NCBI RefSeq assembly: GCF_900637545.1 | Contig: NZ_LR134376.1 | Coordinates: 277,501 to 341,500 of the forward strand | Source: Aeromonas encheleia | GTDB lineage: Bacteria > Pseudomonadota > Gammaproteobacteria > Enterobacterales > Aeromonadaceae | Reading direction: 5' to 3' | DNA length: 64,000 nucleotides | In this document: positions 55,463-63,547 of the stretch, in pieces | Layout of the letters: each line of letters opens with the position of its first letter | Position numbering within the stretch: the stretch's first letter is position 1 | Notes under the pieces: generated by a model | Told to the model about the DNA's origin: nothing | Databases searched by the model: none | The model's input: the letters and a program-made list of their open reading frames with translations, nothing else | Position numbers and translations under genes: made by a program

Positions 55463-56553
55463 GCGTGATCAATCAGATGCTCAAGGATCTGGAGCAGCGC
55501 CAGCAGGGCGAGGGCACCGCCATCTATGTGGCACCGGTGCGCCAGCAAGGCTGGTGGATGCTGGTGCTGACCCTGCTGTGCGGGCTGGCCCTTGGCATCC
55601 TGGGCTGGCGTTCCTGGATCTACTGGCAGCAGAGCCAACGGGTCGATCCCCCGGTCACCCAGATCGATGCGCCGCTCGCGCCTGATGCCATAGTCCAGGC
55701 CGCGTCTGTGGCATCGATGACGCAGGAGCCGGCGGCGGTCGCTGTGGCCTTGCCGGTCCCGCAGGGGATGCCGGACGAGCCGGTGCAGTCGACCTCTGCG
55801 CCAATCGCCGAGGCCCCGGCGCCGCAGGAACTACCGGATCAGGAGGGCGATTACCTTATCCCGAGCGACGAGGAGCTGCAGCCGGATCTGCAGGCCGAGC
55901 TGGCGGCGGAGCAGGAGGCAGTCATGGCCCCGCCGCCGCGCAAGCCCGGGATATTGAAGATCGAGACGGTGGAGCTCTCCGCGCCCGAGCTGGCGGCCCT
56001 GGCCGAGCGCAAGGCCACCACCGCCATGGCCAAGGGCCAGTTGCGGGAGGCGCAGGACAACTACTACCAGGTGCTGGCCCATGATCCCCACAATCAGGGG
56101 GCGCGCGAGCAACTGGCGGCCCTGCTCTATGGCGAGGGTCGGCTGACCGAGGCCGGGCAGGTGCTGGAAGAGGGGCTCAGTCTGGCGCCTCAGCAGGCCG
56201 ATTTCCGGCTGTTGCTGGCGCGGGTGGCCATAGGCGCGGGGGACAGGCCCAAGGCGCTCGGCTGGCTGAGTGGCCTCCAGCCGGAGATCGCCAACAACCT
56301 GGACTATTACGCCACCTGGGCCGGGCTGGCCCAGGAGCTGGGCCAGAATGCCGAGGCGGCAGATCTCTACGTCAAGCTGCTGCGCCAGCAGCCGGACCAG
56401 GGCCGCTGGTGGCTCGGGCTCGGCGTGGCCGAGGATGGCCAGGGCCACGGCCAGCGCGCCCTCGATGCCTATCGCAACGCCCAGCTGCACGGCAACCTCG
56501 GCGAGGCATCGGCCCGCTGGCTGGAACAACGCATCGCCCAGCTGGCCCCATAG
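55459..56553 (+). CDS. mshN: MshN, TPR-containing MSHA biogenesis protein
   Basis: 364 aa. Begins MSVINQMLKDLEQRQQ, the family's cytosolic start, then one membrane helix (about 30-50), a proline/alanine-rich linker and TPR repeats (AKGQLREAQDNYYQVLAHDPHNQGAREQLAALLYGEG... onward). It probably organises the periplasmic part of the pilus machine. Start ATG 55459 overlaps the mshM stop. Confidence 0.9.
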   Translation: MSVINQMLKDLEQRQQGEGTAIYVAPVRQQGWWMLVLTLLCGLALGILGWRSWIYWQQSQRVDPPVTQIDAPLAPDAIVQAASVASMTQEPAAVAVALPVPQGMPDEPVQSTSAPIAEAPAPQELPDQEGDYLIPSDEELQPDLQAELAAEQEAVMAPPPRKPGILKIETVELSAPELAALAERKATTAMAKGQLREAQDNYYQVLAHDPHNQGAREQLAALLYGEGRLTEAGQVLEEGLSLAPQQADFRLLLARVAIGAGDRPKALGWLSGLQPEIANNLDYYATWAGLAQELGQNAEAADLYVKLLRQQPDQGRWWLGLGVAEDGQGHGQRALDAYRNAQLHGNLGEASARWLEQRIAQLAP

Positions 56554-56654
56554 GTACCGGTTCGTAGGTTCGATTAGGGTCGCCTAATCGGACGCGGTGG
56601 CGGCGGTGTCATCACGGTAATCGGCGTAATCAGAATTAGGAATTTGGAGTAGCA

Positions 56655-58367
56655 ATGGCACAACCCAGACTGAAAATGCGGCTCGGCGATCTGCTGGTGC
56701 AGGAGCAGATCATCTCCGATGATCAGCTGCAGCTCGCCCTGCAGCAGCAGCGTCAGACCGGCCGCAAGCTGGGGACCACCCTGATCGATCTCGGCTTCAT
56801 CAGCGAGGTGCAGCTGCTGCAGTTCCTCGCCCGTCAGCTGGACGTGCCCTTCTTCGATCTCAACAACCTCACCATAGACGCCGCGGCCGTGGCGTTGTTG
56901 CCGGAGGTGCAGGCCCGTCGCTATCGTGCGCTGGCGGTCAACCTCAGCGACGACAAGGTGACGGTGGCCATGTCGGATCCCGCCGATCTGAGCGCCCTGG
57001 ATGCCATCGCCGCCCTGCTCAGCCCGCGCGAGCTGGTGCTGGCGGTGGCACGGGAAGGCCAACTGCTTGAGTATTTCGACAGGCTCTATCGCCGCACCCG
57101 CGAGATCGAGAGCTTCGCCGTGCAACTGCATGAGGAGCATCAGGAGACCGGGTTCGAGCTCGGCAGCAGCAACCTCAATACCGGGGCCGACGAGGGGGAG
57201 GCGACGGTGGCCAAGCTGCTGCGCTCCCTGTTCGAGGACGCGGTGCAGGTGGGGGCCTCGGATATCCACATCGAGCCGGACGAGAAGGTGCTGCGCATCC
57301 GCCAGCGCATCGACGGCGTGCTGCACGAGAATATCCTCAGCGAGGTGCGCATCGCCCAGGCGCTGGTGCTGCGCCTCAAGCTGGTGGCCGGGCTCGACAT
57401 CTCCGAGAAGCGGTTGCCCCAGGATGGCCGCTTCGCCATGAAGGTGCGCGGCCGCGACGTGGACGTGCGGATGTCGACCATGCCGGTGCAGTATGGGGAA
57501 TCCGTGGTGATGCGACTGCTGGATCAATCCTCCGGCATCCTCTCGCTGGCCGAGACCGGCATGCCACCGGCAATCCTGGCGCGTTTTCGCCGCCAGCTCA
57601 AACGCCCCCACGGCATGATCCTGGTGACGGGGCCGACCGGTAGCGGCAAGACCACGACGCTCTACGGCGCGCTCTCCGAGCTCAACCAGGCCAGCCACAA
57701 GATTATCACGGTGGAAGATCCGGTGGAGTACCGGCTGCCGCGGGTCAACCAGGTGCAGGTCAATCCCAAGATCGGCCTCACCTTCTCCCAGGTGCTGCGC
57801 TCCACCCTGCGCCAGGATCCGGACATCCTGCTGGTGGGGGAGATGCGGGACAACGAGACGGTGGAGATCGGCCTGCGTGGCGCCATCACCGGCCACCTGG
57901 TGCTGACCACCCTGCACACCAACGATGCGGTGACCAGCGCCCTGCGCCTGATCGACATGGGCGCCCCCGGCTATCTGGTGGCCAGCGCCTTGCGGGCCGT
58001 GGTGGCCCAGCGCCTGGTGCGGCGGGTATGCGAGCACTGTGTCGAGGAGCAGGCGCCGGACGAGGGCCAGGCCACCTGGCTCGGCGTGCTCTCCGGCGAG
58101 GTGCCGGGTCAGCATGCCTACCACAAGGGGCGAGGCTGCCAGAGCTGCAACTTCACCGGCTATAGCGGCCGGATCGGGGTCTACGAGCTGCTGGAGCTGG
58201 ATCAGCCCATGATGGATGCCCTGCGCCGCAACGATGCGGAGGGCTTCGCCCGGGCGGCGCGCGACCATGAACACTACAGACCCCTGGCCCTGACTGCGCT
58301 GGACTATGCCCGGCAGGGCATCACCTCGGTGGACGAGGTGCTCAGGCTGGCCGAGGATCTGGGCTAA
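56655..58367 (+). CDS. mshE: MshE, pilus-extension ATPase with c-di-GMP-binding MshEN domain
   Basis: 570 aa. N-terminal MshEN domain (residues about 9-80) with the two 24-residue motifs starting RLGDLLVQEQIISDD and KLGTTLIDLGFISEV, which bind c-di-GMP in Vibrio MshE. Then the GspE/PilB motor: Walker A GPTGSGKTT (326-334), the Asp and His boxes around LLVGEMRD and TTLHTNDA, and a zinc tetracysteine site (CEHC ... CQSC). It powers MSHA pilus extension. GGAG precedes the ATG. Confidence 0.95.
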   Translation: MAQPRLKMRLGDLLVQEQIISDDQLQLALQQQRQTGRKLGTTLIDLGFISEVQLLQFLARQLDVPFFDLNNLTIDAAAVALLPEVQARRYRALAVNLSDDKVTVAMSDPADLSALDAIAALLSPRELVLAVAREGQLLEYFDRLYRRTREIESFAVQLHEEHQETGFELGSSNLNTGADEGEATVAKLLRSLFEDAVQVGASDIHIEPDEKVLRIRQRIDGVLHENILSEVRIAQALVLRLKLVAGLDISEKRLPQDGRFAMKVRGRDVDVRMSTMPVQYGESVVMRLLDQSSGILSLAETGMPPAILARFRRQLKRPHGMILVTGPTGSGKTTTLYGALSELNQASHKIITVEDPVEYRLPRVNQVQVNPKIGLTFSQVLRSTLRQDPDILLVGEMRDNETVEIGLRGAITGHLVLTTLHTNDAVTSALRLIDMGAPGYLVASALRAVVAQRLVRRVCEHCVEEQAPDEGQATWLGVLSGEVPGQHAYHKGRGCQSCNFTGYSGRIGVYELLELDQPMMDALRRNDAEGFARAARDHEHYRPLALTALDYARQGITSVDEVLRLAEDLG

Positions 58368-58370
58368 GCC

Positions 58371-59591
58371 ATGGGCAGCTTCAACTACAAGGGCCGCGAC
58401 AGTCAGGGCAATGCCGTCAGCGGGATGGTGGATGCCGCCAGCGAGATGGCGGCCGCCGAGCAGCTGATGCGGCGCGGCGTGATGCCGACCGAGCTCAAAC
58501 CGGGCAAGGCGAAAGCGGCCAGCATCGACTGGTCGCTGCTGCTGGAGGGGGGCGTCAAGCTGGACGAGCTGGTGGTGTTCAGCCGCCAGATGTACGCCCT
58601 GACCCGGGCGGGAATCCCCATACTGCGCGCCATCGCCGGGCTGGAGGAGAGCGCCCACAGCAAGCCGCTCAAGCGGGCGCTGCATGCGCTGGGGGAGGAT
58701 CTTGGCAACGGTCGCCCCCTGTCCAGCGCCATGCAGTCCCATCCCAGGGTGTTCAGCAACCTGTTTGTCGCCATCATCCATGTCGGCGAGAACACCGGTC
58801 AGCTGGAGGAAGCCTTCCTGCAGCTCGCCAACTATTTCGATCTGGAGCTGGAGACTCGCAAGCGGATCAAGACCGCCATGCGCTATCCCAGCTTCGTGAT
58901 GATTGCCATCGGCATCGCCATGGTGATCCTCAACATCATGGTGATCCCGGTGTTCGCCGGCATGTTTGCCAAGTTCGGGGTCGAGCTGCCGCTGGCGACC
59001 CGGATCCTGCTCGCCACCTCCCACTTCTTCGTCCATTACTGGTGGCTGCTGCTCGCCATACTGGTGGGCGCCGTCGTTGGTTGGCGGCGCTGGGTCGCGA
59101 CCCCCGGGGGCAAGCTGACCTGGCACAGATGGCAGCTCAGGCTGCCCATCGTCGGCACCATCATAGAGCGCTCCCTGCTGGCGCGTTTTGCCCGCAGCTT
59201 CTCCATGATGCTCAAGGCCGGGGTGCCGCTCAACCAGGCGCTGACCCTGGTGGCCGACGCGGTGGACAACGCTTATATGGCTGGCCAGATCCGCGACATG
59301 CGCGCGGGGATCGAGCGTGGCGAGAGCCTGCTGCGCACCGCCGGTGGCAGCGGCCTGTTTACCCCGCTGGTGATGCAGATGATCGCGGTGGGAGAGGAGA
59401 CCGGCCAGGTGGATGAGCTGCTGCACGAGGCGGCCGAATACTACGAGCGGGAGGTGGACTATGACCTCAAGAGCCTCACCGCCCGCATCGAGCCCATCCT
59501 GATCGGCATAGTGGCGGTCATGGTGCTGATCCTGGCGCTGGGCATCTTCACACCCATGTGGGACATGATGCGTGCCGTGCGCGGCAAGTGA
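58371..59591 (+). CDS. mshG: MshG, inner-membrane platform protein (GspF/PilC family)
   Basis: 406 aa. Two GspF domains, each starting with a soluble helical part followed by membrane segments; landmark sequences are FSRQMYALTRAGIPILRAIAGLEES and FARSFSMMLKAGVPLNQALTLVADAV. Starts 3 bp after mshE. It is the membrane partner of the ATPase. Its last 16 codons (GIFTPMWDMMRAVRGK) are copied six times immediately downstream. Confidence 0.94.
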   Translation: MGSFNYKGRDSQGNAVSGMVDAASEMAAAEQLMRRGVMPTELKPGKAKAASIDWSLLLEGGVKLDELVVFSRQMYALTRAGIPILRAIAGLEESAHSKPLKRALHALGEDLGNGRPLSSAMQSHPRVFSNLFVAIIHVGENTGQLEEAFLQLANYFDLELETRKRIKTAMRYPSFVMIAIGIAMVILNIMVIPVFAGMFAKFGVELPLATRILLATSHFFVHYWWLLLAILVGAVVGWRRWVATPGGKLTWHRWQLRLPIVGTIIERSLLARFARSFSMMLKAGVPLNQALTLVADAVDNAYMAGQIRDMRAGIERGESLLRTAGGSGLFTPLVMQMIAVGEETGQVDELLHEAAEYYEREVDYDLKSLTARIEPILIGIVAVMVLILALGIFTPMWDMMRAVRGK

Positions 59592-59929
59592 TGAGGCATC
59601 TTCACCCTCCTGATGGGGGGCATGGTGCGTGCCGTGCGCGGCAAGTAATGGGTATCTTCACTCTCCTGACGAGGGACATGATGCGCGCGGTCAGAGGAAA
59701 ATAAGACGGCATCTTCACCCTCCTGATGGGGGGCATGGTGTGTGCCGTGCGCGGCAAGTGATGAGGCATCTTCACCCTCCTGATGGGGGGCATGGTGCGT
59801 GCGGTGCGCGGCAAGTGATGAGGCATCTTCACGCTCTTGATGAGGGGCATGATGCGTGCGGTCAGAGGAAAATAAGACGGTATCTTCAGGTTCCTGACGA
59901 GGAACATGATGTGTGCCGTACGGGACAAA
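59541..59929 (+). repeat. Seven-unit array of mshG C-terminal codons (real end plus six echoes)
   Basis: GGC-codon starts at 59541 (real), 59595, 59651, 59708, 59765, 59822 and 59879; spacing 54-57 bp. Echoes encode GIFTLLMGGMVRAVRGK-like 17-mers, mostly followed by stop codons. Two codon styles alternate: GTG CGC GGC AAG and GTC AGA GGA AAA, identical in protein. The second echo starts with an ATG overlapping the first echo's TAA (TAATG). The sixth has lost its stop and is in frame with mshF. Confidence 0.9.
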
Positions 59930-59950
59930 TCAGCGCCGGGAGGGCAATGG

Positions 59951-60412
59951 GTGAGCAGACAGTCCGAGCAGGATGATCGCTGGCTGGGGGGATACAGGCG
60001 CTTGTGGGCCCTTATCCTGCTGCTGGTCATCGTCGCCAGCCTGGCCCTGGGCTATCGCAGCCAGCGGGAGCAGGCACTGGCGGTCAGCCTGGAGCTGCTC
60101 GGGGGGCAGTTCGCCGAGCGCGCACAGCGCTTGCACGGGCTCTGGCTCGATCAGCGCAGGCCCGAGGTGCTGCATGGGCAAGGAGTGGCCTGGCAGTTCG
60201 ATGCACGGGGCTGGCCGCTGGCCGTGCTGCCGTTGCGGTCGCCCTCCGACAACTGCCGCCAGCTGTGGCAGCAACTGATCGGCCCGCAGGCGCAGGAGCT
60301 GCCGTCACTGCAGGTGCTGGCCAGCCGGGATGGCGGAGGCTGTGAATTTGGCTGGGAGGCTAACTGGCTGATTTATCGCTTCTCTGATGGCCGGGTGGTG
60401 TTCAGATCCTGA
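59951..60412 (+). CDS. mshF: MSHA biogenesis protein MshF
   Basis: 153 aa from GTG 59951, which has GGAGG 8 bp upstream. One membrane helix (about 17-34, LWALILLLVIVASLALGY), then a soluble domain ending CEFGWEANWLIYRFSDGRVVF. The frame is open upstream through the last mshG echo to 59876, so a start at ATG 59906 would add 15 residues derived from the echo. Role in MSHA assembly is not known in detail. Confidence 0.85.
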   Translation: MSRQSEQDDRWLGGYRRLWALILLLVIVASLALGYRSQREQALAVSLELLGGQFAERAQRLHGLWLDQRRPEVLHGQGVAWQFDARGWPLAVLPLRSPSDNCRQLWQQLIGPQAQELPSLQVLASRDGGGCEFGWEANWLIYRFSDGRVVFRS

Positions 60413-60500
60413 ATGGCGATTGAACGGATCCAGTCTGGACTCTGGGTTACATGATTTTTTTCTATCTGCATGAAATAATGCGGGTTACTACGGAGGCAGC

Positions 60501-61151
60501 ATGGCAGCAAAGAGAGTGATACCCGGCCGCACTATGGGCGGTTTTTCCCTGATCGAGCTGGTGATCGTCATCGTGATTCTGGGGATACTGGCGGTCACCG
60601 CCTTGCCCCGTTTTCTCGACGTGACCGACGAGGCGAAGAAGGCCAGCGTGGAAGGGGTATCGGGCGGCTTTGCCACCGCGGTCTCTCTGGTGCGGGCCCA
60701 GTGGGAGGCGGAGGGGCGTGCCAAGCAGGACAGCCTCAATACCGTGCTGTATGACGGCTCGCGCTTCTATCTCACCACGCCGACCGAGAGCCAGGTCAAC
60801 AATGGCGAGCTCTCCCCCGGTTATCCCATGGATACCTCGGCGAGCGGCTCTCCCGATGTGGATCCGGCCAATCTGACGGCCACGCGCTGTCTCAATATTT
60901 GGGAGGGGTTGTTGCAAAATCCTCCCAAGGCTACTGCCAACTTTGACGAGGTAAGCGGTAGCGGCAATGACCTGAAGTTCTATGCCACGGTGAGCAACAA
61001 TGGACTGGATTCGGTCTGCCGTTACTATCTGGTCAACAGCCTGAGCAAGGGAAGTGATGGACGGTATCAGGACCCGCAAGGGAGCACGGATGCCTATATG
61101 AGTTTCAGTTACCGCCCGGCCTCTGGCCAGGTCACCACCAATATCAATTGA
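60501..61151 (+). CDS. mshB: MshB, minor MSHA prepilin
   Basis: 216 aa. Type IV prepilin signal: MAAKRVIPGRTMGG before FSLIELVIVIVILGILAVTALPRFL, with Glu at position +5 of the mature protein. The leader of 14 residues is longer than that of MshA. Two cysteines near the middle and end can form the disulfide loop (RCLNIW and SVCRYY). Cleaved by a PilD-type peptidase encoded elsewhere. GGAG precedes the ATG. Confidence 0.92.
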   Translation: MAAKRVIPGRTMGGFSLIELVIVIVILGILAVTALPRFLDVTDEAKKASVEGVSGGFATAVSLVRAQWEAEGRAKQDSLNTVLYDGSRFYLTTPTESQVNNGELSPGYPMDTSASGSPDVDPANLTATRCLNIWEGLLQNPPKATANFDEVSGSGNDLKFYATVSNNGLDSVCRYYLVNSLSKGSDGRYQDPQGSTDAYMSFSYRPASGQVTTNIN

Positions 61152-61169
61152 TAAACAGAGGAAAATGTA

Positions 61170-61628
61170 ATGAAAAAGCAGGCGGGTTTTACCCTGATCG
61201 AACTGGTGATCGTGATCATCATCCTGGGCATTCTGGCGGTCACCGCCGCGCCCAAGTTCCTGAATCTGCAGGATGATGCGCGTACTTCCACCCTGAAAGG
61301 GGTCGAAGGCTCCCTGAATTCTGCCGGTGCCATGGTCTATAGCAAGGCCGTTATCGCCGGTAAGGACACAGCTCCCACCGAGACACTGGATATCGGTAAT
61401 GGTGTCAGTGTGGGTATTGCCTACGGCTACCCCAAGGCAACCCAGGTTGATCTCGAGAAGGTGCTCGAGTTGAGCTCCGGTGACTGGAGCTTCAGCACTC
61501 CAGTATCCAGCAGCATCAAGATTTTCCCGGCGGGTGTCTCTGCTACCACGGCAACCGACTGCTTCGTCACTTATAAAGAAGCAATTTCGGGCTCTCTGCC
61601 GACCTCAGAAGTCACTGCCTGTAAGTAA
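61170..61628 (+). CDS. mshA: MshA, major MSHA pilin
   Basis: 152 aa. Prepilin leader MKKQAG then FTLIELVIVIIILGILAVTAAPKFLNLQDDA, the classic type IVa pilin helix. Two cysteines near the end (DCFVTY and TACK) likely form the D-loop disulfide. GAGGAAA lies 6 bp before the ATG. A perfect 14-bp terminator hairpin directly after the stop implies high, separate expression from the following minor pilin genes. Confidence 0.94.
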   Translation: MKKQAGFTLIELVIVIIILGILAVTAAPKFLNLQDDARTSTLKGVEGSLNSAGAMVYSKAVIAGKDTAPTETLDIGNGVSVGIAYGYPKATQVDLEKVLELSSGDWSFSTPVSSSIKIFPAGVSATTATDCFVTYKEAISGSLPTSEVTACK

Positions 61629-61642
61629 GTCTTATGGCTATC

Positions 61643-61679
61643 AAGATAGAGAGAGGAACTCCTCTCTCTATCTTCTTTT
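61643..61679 (+). terminator. Terminator/attenuator after mshA
   Basis: Perfect 14-bp stem AAGATAGAGAGAGG / CCTCTCTCTATCTT with an AACT loop and CTTTTTA. It lies 15 bp after mshA and inside the operon, between mshA and mshC. Confidence 0.93.
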
Positions 61680-61699
61680 TATTGGGATGGCTTGCCCTG

Positions 61700-62176
61700 A
61701 TGGAACAAGACGAAGGTTTTACCCTGATAGAACTGGTGATAGTAATCCTGTTACTCGGGATTCTGGCCGCCTTTGCCGTGCCCAAGTGGCTGGGCAAAGG
61801 CGGCTTTGAAACCCATACCCTGCGCGATGAGCTGGTGGCCCGGCTACGACTGGTGCAGACCATGAATATGAACGAGGGGACGGATCGCTGCACCCAGCTG
61901 GTGCTGGAGGCTAACCGCTTCGGTCACCTGACGCAGACCGGTAGCTGCAGTGCCAAACCCATCTCTAGCTGGAGTGCGGATGAGCAGAGCCGCGGCCGGG
62001 TGGTGAGCACCTCTGGCGCCGTTGTCCTGTCCCCCCCGGCGAGGTTCTCCTTCGATAAACGCAGTGGCCGCCCCTTGGGCTCTTGCGCCGCTGGTTGCGA
62101 TCTGATTGTCACTGAGGGCGCTGAGCGTACCCTGCTGCGCATCGAGTCCGAAGGCTATATACATGCCCTCCCTTAA
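61700..62176 (+). CDS. mshC: MshC, minor MSHA prepilin
   Basis: 158 aa. Leader MEQDEG then FTLIELVIVILLLGILAAFAVPKWL. ATG 61700 is preferred because the in-frame ATG at 61634 lies before the mshA terminator and would give a 28-residue leader. Cysteine pairs RCTQ/GSCS and LGSCAAGC are typical of the family. Stop overlaps mshD. Confidence 0.9.
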   Translation: MEQDEGFTLIELVIVILLLGILAAFAVPKWLGKGGFETHTLRDELVARLRLVQTMNMNEGTDRCTQLVLEANRFGHLTQTGSCSAKPISSWSADEQSRGRVVSTSGAVVLSPPARFSFDKRSGRPLGSCAAGCDLIVTEGAERTLLRIESEGYIHALP

Positions 62177-62777
62177 CCCCTCCCGTGGTTTTACCCTGAT
62201 CGAGTTTGTCGTCGGCATAGTGCTACTGGCGGTGGCTCTCACCGGGATCTTGAGTTTGTTGAATAGCCTGGCCCCTCAAAGTGTGGATCCGGTGCAGCAG
62301 GTGCGCGCCGCCCAATTGGCTCAACGCATCTTGAACGAGGTGCTGCAAAAGTCGTTCGATGAGCACTCGGATCACAACGGTGGGCGTTTCCGTTGCGGCG
62401 AGACGGCCGGTACTCCGCCGGTGGCTTACGCCGCCTGCACCGATACGGCCAGCTATGGCCCGGAAGCTGAGACCAGCGCCTATCAGTTCAACGATGTCGA
62501 TGATTACCAGACCAGCGCCATCTGTTCCCGCCGTCTGGCCAACTGTGACGGTGACTGGGTGCCCGCTAACTACTTCAGTGCCCAGAGCGGACAGGGGGCC
62601 GATGAGAGCGAATACCGGCAGTATTGGATCCGGATCCGGGTGAGCAGGACGGATCTGACCCAGCCTGAGCTACCCGTCTGTAGCGGCACCTGCTCCATCG
62701 GCAAGCGCATCGAGCTGACCGTGCGGCTGCCGGATGCGAGCGAGGTGGCGTTTGCCCTCTATCGGGGGAATTACTGA
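62163..62777 (+). CDS. mshD: MshD, minor MSHA prepilin
   Basis: 204 aa. MPSLNPSRG then FTLIEFVVGIVLLAVALTGILSLLN; Glu5 is kept. Several cysteines (RCGE, YAACTD, ICSRRLANCDGDW, PVCSGTCS) suggest a disulfide-rich globular head. ATG 62163 overlaps mshC by 14 bp. Stop overlaps the mshO start by TGATG. Confidence 0.9.
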   Translation: MPSLNPSRGFTLIEFVVGIVLLAVALTGILSLLNSLAPQSVDPVQQVRAAQLAQRILNEVLQKSFDEHSDHNGGRFRCGETAGTPPVAYAACTDTASYGPEAETSAYQFNDVDDYQTSAICSRRLANCDGDWVPANYFSAQSGQGADESEYRQYWIRIRVSRTDLTQPELPVCSGTCSIGKRIELTVRLPDASEVAFALYRGNY

Positions 62778-63547
62778 TGCGGCCGTCGTCGGGTTTTACG
62801 CTGGTCGAGCTGGTGATGGTGATCCTGCTGCTCGGCATCATGGCCATCTTCTCCAGCCAGTTTATCGGCATCGGCACCCAGATCTATGGCGATGCGAGTA
62901 GCCGCGAGCAGTTGATGAGCGATGCCCGCTTCGCGCTGGAGCGGCTCAATCGCGAGCTGCGCGATGCGGTGCCGGGCTCGGTACGGGTGGAGGACAGCCT
63001 TGGAAATGTGGTGGAGCAGGGCAACTGCCTGCGCTTCTGGCCCATTGCCACCGCCAGCCGCTATCTGAGCCCCAATGGGAGCGGCGGGCTGACTATCATC
63101 ACCCCGGTTCGCCTCCCCGAGGTGGGTGAGCTGGCCATCGTCTACCCCCTTGCCAGCCCGGATCTCACCCTGGACCAGGGTTGTCTCTATGGCAACTGCG
63201 TCGCCAGGGTGACCTCAGTGGGTAGCCCCGTCTCGGGGGCGCTGCCGCTGGTGGTCGACAATGTCTTCACCAAAGATTCTCCGAGCTGGCGCATCTATTT
63301 CGCCAACCAGCAGGTGCGCTACTGCGTGATTGATTCAGTGTTGAACCGGAGCAGTGGCGCCATAGGCGTGAATATTGGCACTAGCACTCCCGCCCCGATG
63401 GCCGAGCATATCCGCCCGATCTCCTCTTACTTCTACCGGGATCCGGCGGCCTTCAGCCCGAGCGAGGTTGGGCTGAGGCTGATACTCGAGCAGCGCGGCG
63501 AGAGCGTCACCTTCAACCATCGGCTGGAGCCATTCAATGTCCCCTAG
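62777..63547 (+). CDS. mshO: MshO, minor MSHA prepilin
   Basis: 256 aa. MRPSSG then FTLVELVMVILLLGIMAIFSSQFIG with Glu5. The region DARFALERLNRELRDAVPGSVRV matches the PilW/MshO group. Start overlaps mshD; stop overlaps mshP by 11 bp. Confidence 0.9.
   Translation: MRPSSGFTLVELVMVILLLGIMAIFSSQFIGIGTQIYGDASSREQLMSDARFALERLNRELRDAVPGSVRVEDSLGNVVEQGNCLRFWPIATASRYLSPNGSGGLTIITPVRLPEVGELAIVYPLASPDLTLDQGCLYGNCVARVTSVGSPVSGALPLVVDNVFTKDSPSWRIYFANQQVRYCVIDSVLNRSSGAIGVNIGTSTPAPMAEHIRPISSYFYRDPAAFSPSEVGLRLILEQRGESVTFNHRLEPFNVP

Noticed and set aside
56574..59426. 950-codon minus-strand frame opposite mshE and mshG
   Set aside because: Same GC-shadow effect; the plus-strand genes have clear domains and the antisense product has none.
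59592..59929. CRISPR array
   Set aside because: The 57-bp units are contiguous copies of mshG codons with no unique spacers between conserved repeats.
43821..59929. Attachment sites left by integrative elements that restore gene 3' ends
   Set aside because: No integrase, no large insert between the repeats, and echoes also occur at 5' ends, so ordinary site-specific integration does not explain them.
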